A stretch of 64,000 bases of DNA from an uncultured Blautia sp. GTDB taxonomy: Bacteria; Bacillota; Clostridia; Lachnospirales; Lachnospiraceae. Below the pieces are notes generated by a model. The model was not told the DNA's origin, searched no databases, and saw nothing but the letters and a program-made list of their open reading frames with translations. The translations under genes were made by a program, and so were the position numbers. This document shows positions 53,062-60,879 of the stretch, piece after piece (the stretch's first letter is position 1; every line of letters begins with the position of its first letter). Location of the stretch: NCBI GenBank assembly GCA_945864225.1, contig CAMBAL010000004.1, positions 1-64,000 of the forward strand, given 5' to 3'.

Positions 53062-53988
53062 ATGAAAAAAATCCTGATTATCGGAAGCCTGAACATGGAT
53101 ATGGTAATAGGAATGAGACATATGCCTGTAGTAGGAGAAACAGTTCTGGGAGAAAATCCTTCTTATATACCCGGAGGAAAGGGAGCCAATCAGGCGTATA
53201 CAGCCGGAAGCCTGGGCGGAAATGCAGCAATGCTGGGATGTCTGGGAAATGACAGCCATGGCAGGGCTTTGCTGGATAATATGAAAAAAAGCGGCATTGA
53301 CTGTTCCGGACTTTCCCAGTTGGAAGAATATCCGACAGGAATGGCTGTAATCTATGTCAATGAGGAGGGCAACAATTCGATTGTTGTCATTGCAGGTGCC
53401 AACAGGGCCTGCGATGTGGAATACCTGAAAGCACATGATGAAATGATCCGTGAGAGCGATTATGTGATTTTTCAGATGGAAATTCCTTATGAGGCAGTGT
53501 TTTACGGAATCCGGAGGGCAAAGGAACTGGGCAAGACCGTGATTCTGAATCCGGCACCGGCACCGGATGAACTGCCGGATGATATTCTTGCAAAAGTGGA
53601 TTATCTTACACCGAATGAAACAGAAATTGCGAAAATCACCGGAAAAACCGAGGAAACGCTGGAAAGTATCCAGGCAGGTGCAGAAGAACTGCTTGGAAAA
53701 GGCGTGAAAAATATTTTGGTAACACTGGGAAGCCAGGGCGCAATGCTTGTAAATGAAGAAGGCGTACAGCAGTATCCCACAAGAAAGGTGGAGGCTGTGG
53801 ATACTACGGCAGCAGGGGATTGCTTTAATGCAGCTTTTGTGGTAGGACTGTCTGAGGGAATGAGTAATGCAGAGGCCATCCGGTTTGCAAACACGGCTTC
53901 GTCCATTGCTGTGACGCGGAAGGGCGCGCAGAGCTCCATACCGACCCGTGAAGAAGTGGATGAAGTCATGTGCAGGGAGAACAAATAA
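53062..53988 (+). CDS. rbsK: Ribokinase
   Basis: Phosphorylates D-ribose at O5. PfkB signatures: IIGSLNMDMV at the N-terminus, PGGKGANQAYTAG, and DTTAAGDCF with the catalytic Asp. 308 aa, normal length. The start is at 53062 after AAAGGAGGAGGCGAT; an earlier possible start has no such support. It follows the importer permeases and precedes an ADP-ribosylglycohydrolase gene, so imported or released ribose would enter the pentose phosphate pool. The LacI-PfkB fusion could do the same step. Confidence 0.9.
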   Translation: MKKILIIGSLNMDMVIGMRHMPVVGETVLGENPSYIPGGKGANQAYTAGSLGGNAAMLGCLGNDSHGRALLDNMKKSGIDCSGLSQLEEYPTGMAVIYVNEEGNNSIVVIAGANRACDVEYLKAHDEMIRESDYVIFQMEIPYEAVFYGIRRAKELGKTVILNPAPAPDELPDDILAKVDYLTPNETEIAKITGKTEETLESIQAGAEELLGKGVKNILVTLGSQGAMLVNEEGVQQYPTRKVEAVDTTAAGDCFNAAFVVGLSEGMSNAEAIRFANTASSIAVTRKGAQSSIPTREEVDEVMCRENK

Positions 53989-54130
53989 AGCATGCAATCA
54001 GACATAAAGAAAAAAGCATGCAATCAGACATAAAGAGAGAAGCATGCATTCAGGCATAAAGAAAAAAAGTATGCAGTCAGACATAAAAAGAAAAACATGA
54101 AGTCAATTATAAAAGAAATACAGTCATGCA
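53985..54130 (+). repeat. Tandem 26-27-bp repeats after the rbsK stop codon
   Basis: A unit with core AGCATGCAATCAGACATAAA recurs at 53989, 54015, 54041, 54068 and, weaker, 54095 (periods 26, 26, 27, 27). The ATAAA at each unit boundary resembles the TAA stop context of rbsK itself. The array fills the gap to the next gene. Confidence 0.85.
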
Positions 54131-54148
54131 TAGGAGGAACAATAAAAG

Positions 54149-56284
54149 ATGAAGCAGGAATACATCGAGAATATATATGCCGGCTGGCTGGCAAAAATCA
54201 TAGGAATCCGTCTTGGTGCTCCCATTGAAGGATGGACCTATGAAAAGATAAAAAACATGTACGGTGACCTGCGGGATTATCCGGTGGATTATCATGAATT
54301 TGCAGCGGATGATGACAGCAACGGACCGCTGTTTTTCCTGAGAGCGCTGGAAGAAGGCAGGCATGGATTTGACCTTGAGGCGCAGGATGTTGCCGAGGCA
54401 CTTTTGAATTATGCACCGTTTGAGCATGGGTTTTTCTGGTGGGGTGGTTATGGTATCTCCACAGAGCATACCGCATACCTGAATCTGCGTAATGGAATTA
54501 CCGCTCCGAGAAGCGGAAGCATTGAGCAGAACGGCTATGCAACGGCGGAGCAGATCGGCGGTCAGATTTTTATTGATACATGGGGGCTGGTAACACCGGG
54601 AAATCCGGATCTGGCTGCAAAATATGCTGAAAAAGCTGCCAGCGTCACTCATGGCGGCAATGGAATTTATGGAGGAATTTTTGTCGCCGTATGTATCAGT
54701 TATGCTTTTGAAGAAAAAGATATCCGGAAAATCATTGAAAAAGGCCTTTCCTATATTCCGGAGGATTGCGAATATGCCCGTGTGGTGAGAGCCGTGATGG
54801 CATTTCATGAGAAGCATCCGGAAAACTGGAGAGACTGCTTCCAGTATATTTATGAAAATTTTGGTTATGACAAATATCCCGGAAACTGCCATATCATTCC
54901 CAATATTGCCGTCATGATTCTCGGACTTCTCTATGGAGAAGGAGATTTTTCCGATACCCTGAATATCACAAATATGTGCGGCTGGGATACGGACTGTAAT
55001 GTAGGAAATGTGGCAACGATTATGGGTGTGAGAAACGGTCTGGCAGGAATTAAATATGATAAATGGAGAAAACCGATCAACGATTTTCTGGCATGCTCCA
55101 GTGTGGTCGGTTCCATGAACATTATGGATATCCCTTATGGCGCTTCTTATATCGCAAAACTGGCATATGCGGTAGCAGGTGAGGAAATGCCGGAACCGTG
55201 GAAAACCATTACGGAAGAACGAATTGACAGCTGTCATTTTGAATATCCGGGTTCTACACATGCAATTCGTGTTCGTACGGAAAGCTTCGGCAATGCCCGT
55301 ACCGGTTATGAGACAGCTGTTATGAATACGGACGAATCTGCAGCGACAGGTATCCGTTCCCTGAAAGTACTGGCAAAAATGGTGACTGGCGGAGATGCTG
55401 TTTATGCATATCGCAAAACGTATTATCGCCCGGAAGATTTCCATGACAGTCGTTATGACCCATGTTTTTCCCCGCTGATCTATCCGGGTCAGACTCTGCA
55501 TGCAAGTGTCTGCATACCAGAGTACAGCCAGGACGCGCTGATCAGCCTTTATGTCCGTGACGCGCATACCGGAAAGGTTTATGAAAGTGAAAAAACTGCT
55601 GTGAAAAAGGGAGAATGGAATACAATTTCTTTCGAAATCCCTTCGCTGGAGGGGGCACTTCTGGACGAAATGGGCGTCTGCTCACGTATCATGGGAACCC
55701 ATACAGAAGTTTTTGATTATGTGGTACTTCTGGATGATCTGTATGCAGACGGAAATCCGGACTATACTCTGGACTTTTCTGCAGAAACCGCAGAAGTATG
55801 GCCGGGGCTTCACCGGGAAATCAGCCAGATGACCAAACTGAAAGGGCTGATGTATCTTGAGGATGGACAGCTTCATCTCTCCTGCTCCGATTTTGCGGAA
55901 GCCTATACGGGAAGACATGACTGGAAGGATTACGGGGCAGAATTTACATTTACCCCTCTTACAGGAGAACACCATATGGTAAATGTCCGCGTGCAGGGAG
56001 CCATTCGTTCTTATGCTTTTGGACTTCTTCCGGATGGAAAAGCCGCACTGCTGAAGAACGATAACGGATACCGTGTCCTTACGGAAAAACCATTCAACTG
56101 GAAATCCGGTGAGGAGTATACGGTGAAAATCACTGTAAAAGGAAATGCCCTGAAAGCAGAAATCGGAGACTGTGTCCTGGAAGCCTGTGATGAAGAGCAT
56201 CCGTATCTGAGAGGTTCTGTCGGTGTATCCATGATGAAAGGCAGCCATGATAAATACCGCAGAATTAAAATCACGAAAGAATAG
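54149..56284 (+). CDS. ADP-ribosylglycohydrolase-family protein 2 with C-terminal beta-sandwich domains
   Basis: 711 aa. Residues 1 to about 330 are a DraG/ARH-like helical domain with metal motifs EFAADDDSNGP and MCGWDTDCNVGNVATIMG, matching copy 1 in the unusual DTDCN form. Residues about 340-711 form two beta-sandwich segments resembling carbohydrate-binding or LamG-like modules (LHASVCIPEY; DYGAEFTFTPL; YTVKITVKGNALKAEIGD). There is no signal peptide. The combination suggests hydrolysis of a ribosylated or glycosylated molecule inside the cell, followed by ribokinase. Substrate unknown. Confidence 0.85.
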   Translation: MKQEYIENIYAGWLAKIIGIRLGAPIEGWTYEKIKNMYGDLRDYPVDYHEFAADDDSNGPLFFLRALEEGRHGFDLEAQDVAEALLNYAPFEHGFFWWGGYGISTEHTAYLNLRNGITAPRSGSIEQNGYATAEQIGGQIFIDTWGLVTPGNPDLAAKYAEKAASVTHGGNGIYGGIFVAVCISYAFEEKDIRKIIEKGLSYIPEDCEYARVVRAVMAFHEKHPENWRDCFQYIYENFGYDKYPGNCHIIPNIAVMILGLLYGEGDFSDTLNITNMCGWDTDCNVGNVATIMGVRNGLAGIKYDKWRKPINDFLACSSVVGSMNIMDIPYGASYIAKLAYAVAGEEMPEPWKTITEERIDSCHFEYPGSTHAIRVRTESFGNARTGYETAVMNTDESAATGIRSLKVLAKMVTGGDAVYAYRKTYYRPEDFHDSRYDPCFSPLIYPGQTLHASVCIPEYSQDALISLYVRDAHTGKVYESEKTAVKKGEWNTISFEIPSLEGALLDEMGVCSRIMGTHTEVFDYVVLLDDLYADGNPDYTLDFSAETAEVWPGLHREISQMTKLKGLMYLEDGQLHLSCSDFAEAYTGRHDWKDYGAEFTFTPLTGEHHMVNVRVQGAIRSYAFGLLPDGKAALLKNDNGYRVLTEKPFNWKSGEEYTVKITVKGNALKAEIGDCVLEACDEEHPYLRGSVGVSMMKGSHDKYRRIKITKE

Positions 56285-56362
56285 GCATACAGGAGAAGTC
56301 GATGAAATCAGGCAGTACAGAATTGAGACATAAATCTTTTTGTGATGACAGGCAAATGGTAA
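56285..56362 (+). other. Spacer with short degenerate repeats before the palindromic element
   Basis: Contains weak repeats of CAGGCA, ATCAG and ACAGAATT motifs; similar motifs continue on the far side of the element (ACAGAATTACAG, GACAAATGG), suggesting the element landed in a repeat-bearing spacer. No gene. Confidence 0.4.
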
Positions 56363-56527
56363 CTAGTATAACCCGCGATAAATAACCTTATGTTTCGTTG
56401 GTCTGCTTTCCCGATAGCACAGTTGTAAAAGCCTCAGCGTAGCCCGCTACGCCTGCGTTTTTACAACTGCACTCTCGAAAAAGCATCCTCACCGAAACAA
56501 TAAGGCATTTATCGTGGCTTATACTAG
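56363..56527. mobile_element. 165-bp MITE-like long palindrome
   Basis: The ends CTAGTATAA and TTATACTAG are inverted, and almost the whole interval folds back: CGATAAAT with ATTTATCG, TGTTTCG with CGAAACA, CAGTTGTAAAA with TTTTACAACTG, and AGCGTAGC with GCTACGC at the centre. It encodes nothing. Unlike the 9.1-kb element its ends differ and no clear target duplication was found, so a repetitive extragenic palindrome is the alternative. Confidence 0.65.
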
Positions 56528-56559
56528 CATTAAAAACAGAATTACAGAAATCAGACAAA

Positions 56560-56603
56560 TGGTTTCCTGAAGATGAAAATACTTCGGGAAACCATTTGTT
56601 ATT
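56560..56603 (+). terminator. Terminator of the importer-ribokinase operon
   Basis: AAATGGTTTCC pairs with GGAAACCATTT, extended by TGAAG/CTTCG, and is followed by T-rich sequence. Confidence 0.75.
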
Positions 56604-56755
56604 TATTCTGCATAATTGTCCAAAAAGACAAAAAAAGGTTTTAAAAATTGTATGATTTCCAGATTTTTCTGAATACCTGCTTTTTCATTGATTATGAAAA
56701 ACAGATGTGGTATTTTATTTAAAGAGTTTCATAAATTAACACTTTATTGCGGGAA

Positions 56756-56790
56756 AGGTCAATGGAGACATCAGGGGGTTCCATTGACCT
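56756..56790 (+). promoter_or_regulatory. Leader hairpin/operator before the DUF917-hyuA operon
   Basis: AGGTCAATGGA pairs perfectly with TCCATTGACCT (11 bp, 13-base loop), about 29 bases before the start codon. It has no T-run. It could be a PucR operator (it shares GGTCAA half-sites with the 25414 palindrome) or an RNA control element that affects ribosome access. Confidence 0.6.
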
Positions 56791-56818
56791 ATTTTATAAA
56801 GAAAGGAAGTAAAACTGA

Positions 56819-57916
56819 ATGAGAAAAATCGGTGTAAAAGAGATTGAAGATATGGCAGTAGGTGCTGCTGTACTTGGAACCGGCGGAGGCGGAGATCCTT
56901 ATATCGGAAAGCTAATGGCAATTCAGGCGATCAAAGAGTGCGGCGAAGTGGAAATGATTACTCCGGAGGAGGTTCCGGATGATGCGATTGTGGTCCCTTC
57001 TTCTATGATGGGGGCACCTACCATTCTGGTGGAAAAAATCCCGAACGGAAGTGAGCCGTTCCGGACTTTTGATGCACTGGAAAAACTGAGAGGTATGAAA
57101 GTATATGCGACCATGTCCATCGAAGCGGGCGGACTGAACTCGATGATTCCATTTGTTCTTGCAGCCAGAAGAAGGCTTCCGATTGTAGATGCGGATTCCA
57201 TGGGACGTGCATTTCCGGAGCTGCAGATGACAACCTTCCATCTGCATGGCGTGACCTGCGCACCGATGGTTCTCAGTGATGAAAAAGGAAATACCGTTTC
57301 CATGGATACTATTGGAAATAAATGGACGGAGGACATTGCCAGAGCGGCAACTGCGGTCATGGGCGGTTCCACATTCATGGCATCTTATGCCATTGACGGA
57401 AAGACTCTGAAAAAAGCCTGTGTTCCGTATACAGCTTCGAAATGTGAGCAGATCGGACGTGCGATCCGTGAAGCAAAAGAACGGAATATCAGCCCTGTTG
57501 AGGCTGTTCTGGAAGTGATGGGAGGCTTTGAATTATTCCGCGGAAAAGTGGTGGATGTAGCCAGAAAGACGGATGGCGCTTTTGTGCGCGGTACTGCAGT
57601 ACTGGAAGGAATTCTGGATTATAAGGATCAGACCTGTGAGATCTGTTTCCAGAATGAAAATATTATCGCGAAGGTTGGAGAGGAAGTGCTTGCAACAGCA
57701 CCGGATCTGATCATCAATCTGGATACGGAGACGGGTCTTCCGGTTACTACGGAGGGACTGAAATATGGTGCCAGAACAGTCCTGATTTCTGCGCCCTGCA
57801 GCCCGCAGTGGAGAACTCCTAAGGGACTCGAAACAGTTGGTCCCAGATATTTCGGGTACGATGTGGACTATGTGCCGGTGGAAGAACGCGTAAGCAGAAG
57901 AAAGGAAATGAAGTAG
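56819..57916 (+). CDS. DUF917 family protein (hydantoin-type operon copy)
   Basis: 365 aa with AVLGTGGGGDPYIGK, the diagnostic glycine-rich turn, then SSMMGAPTILVEK, MSIEAGGLNSM, DADSMGRAFPELQ and a C-terminal TGLPVTTEGLKYGARTVLIS. Precedes hyuA by one base, so the two are translationally coupled and probably form one enzyme, as DUF917/HyuA pairs do elsewhere. The ATG is preceded by AAAGGAAG. Confidence 0.9.
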   Translation: MRKIGVKEIEDMAVGAAVLGTGGGGDPYIGKLMAIQAIKECGEVEMITPEEVPDDAIVVPSSMMGAPTILVEKIPNGSEPFRTFDALEKLRGMKVYATMSIEAGGLNSMIPFVLAARRRLPIVDADSMGRAFPELQMTTFHLHGVTCAPMVLSDEKGNTVSMDTIGNKWTEDIARAATAVMGGSTFMASYAIDGKTLKKACVPYTASKCEQIGRAIREAKERNISPVEAVLEVMGGFELFRGKVVDVARKTDGAFVRGTAVLEGILDYKDQTCEICFQNENIIAKVGEEVLATAPDLIINLDTETGLPVTTEGLKYGARTVLISAPCSPQWRTPKGLETVGPRYFGYDVDYVPVEERVSRRKEMK

Positions 57917-57917
57917 G

Positions 57918-59486
57918 ATGAAGAACTGGAGAATCGGAATTGATGTAGGCGGTACAAATACAGATGCAGTAGTCATTGATGAAAAATTAAATCTGATTGC
58001 CGGTGTAAAAAATCCGACAACAGATGATGTTATGACAGGAATTGAGCAGGCCATGCATCGGGTGCTCGCCATGCCCGGAGTAGATAAAGAGAAGATTGGT
58101 TATGCCATGCTGGGAACTACACATTGTACCAATGCGATTGTGGAAAGAAAACGTCTGAACAAGGTGGCGGTTCTTCGTATCGGTGCACCGGCGGCAGTAG
58201 CGATCCCTCCGATGGCAGACTGGCCGGAGGACCTGAAGGAGGCGATGGATGTCAAATACTACCTTGTCGGCGGCGGAAACGAATTTGACGGACGTGAGAT
58301 TGCACCTCTGGATGAGGAGAAAATTCTGGAATGCGCAGAAGATATGAAAACAAACGGAGTCGAGTCTGTTGCAGTTATTGCAGTATATTCTCCGGTTTCC
58401 GACAAGCATGAAAAACGTGCCGGAGAGCTGCTCCGGAGCGTCCTGCCGGAAAGTGTTTCCATTACTTTTTCCAATGAGATCGGATCGGTCGGACTTCTGG
58501 AAAGAGAAAACGCTTCCATTTTGAATGCAGCCTTAAGAGATGTGGCAAAAGTAACGGCAGAAAGTTTTGTGGCTGCACTGGAGGAAGAAAACATAAAGGA
58601 TGCGGAAGTTTATCTGGGACAGAATGACGGTACTCTCATGAGCGTGGAATATGCGAAGAAATACCCGATCCTTACCATCGCTTGCGGTCCGACAGATTCT
58701 ATCCGTGGTGCGGCTTTCCTGACAGAGATGAAAGAAGCAATTGTGGTGGATATCGGCGGAACGACCACCGATGTGGGAGTGCTGACCAATGGTTTCCCGA
58801 GGGAATCTATGGTTGCTGTTGAAATCGGAAAGGTAAGAACGAATTTCCGTATGCCGGATATTATTTCCATAGGTCTTGGCGGCGGATCGATTGTCCGTGA
58901 AAAGGAAAACGGGGAAGTGACGGTAGGACCTGATTCCGTAGGATTCAGGGTAACCGAAAAAGCGCTGTGCTTCGGCGGAGATACTCTGACAGCAACGGAC
59001 ATTGTGGTTGCTCTCGGAATGGCTGAAGGAGTAGGTGATCCGGACAAAGTGTCTCATCTGCCGAAAGAAATGCTGGATAAGGCATATGCAAAGATTAAGG
59101 AAAGCGTGGAGGAAGCCGTAGACCGTATGAAGACCAGTGCGGGAGACGTGGACGTGATTCTCGTCGGCGGAGGCTCTATTCTGATCGGAGATGATCTGGA
59201 AGGTGCTGCCCATGTATATAAACCGGAAAACTTCGGCGTGGCAAATGCCATCGGTTCGGCCATCGGCCAGGTGTCCGGACAGATTGAAAAGGTATTTTCC
59301 ATGGAACACACGCCGAGACTGGAAGCAATTGATATAGCGAAGAATATGGCGAAAGAGGAAGCGATTCAGGCAGGAGCACAGCCGGATTCCGTAGAGATCA
59401 TTGATGTGGAAGATGTGCCTATGGCTTATCTTGGCGATGCTGTGAGAATCCGTGTAAAAGCAGTGGGAGATTTAAAACTGTTATAA
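57918..59486 (+). CDS. Hydantoinase/oxoprolinase family protein (HyuA type)
   Basis: ATP-dependent or ATP-independent ring opening of hydantoins, oxoproline or similar cyclic amides. The N-terminal RIGIDVGGTNTDAVV and the central VDIGGTTTDVGVL are actin-like nucleotide motifs of the family; NAIVERKRLNKVAVL and SIGLGGGSIVR are further landmarks. 522 aa, a single-subunit HyuA-like length. Partner of the preceding DUF917 protein; the following gene is an NCS1-type permease. Confidence 0.9.
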   Translation: MKNWRIGIDVGGTNTDAVVIDEKLNLIAGVKNPTTDDVMTGIEQAMHRVLAMPGVDKEKIGYAMLGTTHCTNAIVERKRLNKVAVLRIGAPAAVAIPPMADWPEDLKEAMDVKYYLVGGGNEFDGREIAPLDEEKILECAEDMKTNGVESVAVIAVYSPVSDKHEKRAGELLRSVLPESVSITFSNEIGSVGLLERENASILNAALRDVAKVTAESFVAALEEENIKDAEVYLGQNDGTLMSVEYAKKYPILTIACGPTDSIRGAAFLTEMKEAIVVDIGGTTTDVGVLTNGFPRESMVAVEIGKVRTNFRMPDIISIGLGGGSIVREKENGEVTVGPDSVGFRVTEKALCFGGDTLTATDIVVALGMAEGVGDPDKVSHLPKEMLDKAYAKIKESVEEAVDRMKTSAGDVDVILVGGGSILIGDDLEGAAHVYKPENFGVANAIGSAIGQVSGQIEKVFSMEHTPRLEAIDIAKNMAKEEAIQAGAQPDSVEIIDVEDVPMAYLGDAVRIRVKAVGDLKLL

Positions 59487-59532
59487 AAAAGTTTTAAATA
59501 AATATGTCAAACAAATTAAGGAGATGAAGATT

Positions 59533-60870
59533 ATGAAAGAGACGAATGAAAAAGTGGCAACCACGATACTGGATGATTATGAAAACCGTCCTGTGCCTCC
59601 GGAGAAATGTTTTGGCTGGTATCAGCAGGGAGCTGTATGGCTTGGATGCGGTTTCTGTCTTGCTGCTTTTTCTCTGGGCGGTCAGCTGGCAGAAGGTCTT
59701 GGATTTGGCAAAGCATGTATTGCTCTTCTTCTGGGCTGTGTGATCCTGACAATTATGTCTGCTGCAATCGGTGCGATTGGTGCGACCACTCATCTGTCCA
59801 GCTCTGTGACATCCCGATTCACGTTTGGTATCGGCGGAGCAAAGATTTTTGGTCTGATCTGTGCAGTATCGCTGTTCGGATGGTTCGGTTATCAGTGTTC
59901 CTTCTTTGGACAGAGTGCAGTGGCAGTTGTAAAAATGGCAGCAGGTGTCAGCCCGAATGAATCAGTTCTTACGGTAATCGGCGGTCTTGCAATGATGATC
60001 ACTGCGATTATCGGATACCGCGGAATCAAGATGCTGTCAAATTTCGGTGTACCGATGCTGTTCCTTCTCGTTATCGCAGCTGTAATTAAAACACTGACAC
60101 AGATTTCGTTTGGAGACATTGTGTCAAGCGGTCCTGTCGGAACTTCCATCACTCTTGGAAGCGGAATCGTGCTGGTAGTTGGTTCTTTTGCTGTCGGCGC
60201 AAGTATGATCCCGGACTTTTCCAGATACAGCAAAACTGTGAAGGATTCTAATATCGGATGTTTCCTTGGCTATGGTATCGGTTATTTCCTGATCGTTTTC
60301 ATGGGTATGATTTTTACCTACGCATTTTCCGAAAATAACTTCACCAATATCCTGATCAACAAACTTGGCTTTGGATATATTGCAGCTTTTGTACTGATCG
60401 TTGCAACATGGACGACTAATGATAATAACCTGTATCAGTCTGTACTTGGTATCAGCAATGCGATCGATGGTGTTGTAAAAGTTCCGCGAGTTGCACTGAC
60501 AGTTGTAGTCGGAATTATTTCCACCGCATTTGGTGCTCTGGGTGTTGTTAATATTTTTGTTCCGTTCTTATGCTTCCTGGGCGTGGTAATTCCTCCGCTT
60601 GCTGCAGTTATTATTGCAGATTACTATTTCTTTAACAAAAATAACTATGATTATGCTAAAATAGATAAGCAGCCGAGTTTTTATGTAAATAACTGTATTG
60701 CAGCATTGATCGGAATCCTGATCGGATGCACAATGAACGCAGCACCGTATGGCTTCCAGGTGCCGTTCATGATGAGTCTGGCAACAAAGATTCCGTCTTC
60801 TCTGATTGCAATGTCGGCAAGTATTGTTGCATGTATCGTTGTGAACAAGGTTCACCCTGTGAAAAAATAA
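59533..60870 (+). CDS. NCS1-family cytosine/purine/hydantoin permease
   Basis: About 445 aa, 12 membrane helices. The N-terminal PVPPEKCFGWYQQGAVWLG and SSVTSRFTFGIGG motifs match CodB-like NCS1 permeases. It should import the cyclic nitrogen compound acted on by the DUF917/HyuA pair. The start is at 59533, nine bases after AAGGAG; the ATG at 59524 would sit on that site. Confidence 0.88.
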   Translation: MKETNEKVATTILDDYENRPVPPEKCFGWYQQGAVWLGCGFCLAAFSLGGQLAEGLGFGKACIALLLGCVILTIMSAAIGAIGATTHLSSSVTSRFTFGIGGAKIFGLICAVSLFGWFGYQCSFFGQSAVAVVKMAAGVSPNESVLTVIGGLAMMITAIIGYRGIKMLSNFGVPMLFLLVIAAVIKTLTQISFGDIVSSGPVGTSITLGSGIVLVVGSFAVGASMIPDFSRYSKTVKDSNIGCFLGYGIGYFLIVFMGMIFTYAFSENNFTNILINKLGFGYIAAFVLIVATWTTNDNNLYQSVLGISNAIDGVVKVPRVALTVVVGIISTAFGALGVVNIFVPFLCFLGVVIPPLAAVIIADYYFFNKNNYDYAKIDKQPSFYVNNCIAALIGILIGCTMNAAPYGFQVPFMMSLATKIPSSLIAMSASIVACIVVNKVHPVKK

Positions 60871-60879
60871 GGTTAATTT

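Noticed and set aside
53985..54130. CRISPR array
   Set aside because: Units are directly adjacent without unique spacers, they degrade along the array, and no cas genes are nearby.
54107..55567. Minus-strand frame of nearly 490 codons opposite the second ADP-ribosylglycohydrolase gene
   Set aside because: No start context, His/Cys/Ile-rich composition typical of antisense reading; the plus strand has recognised motifs.
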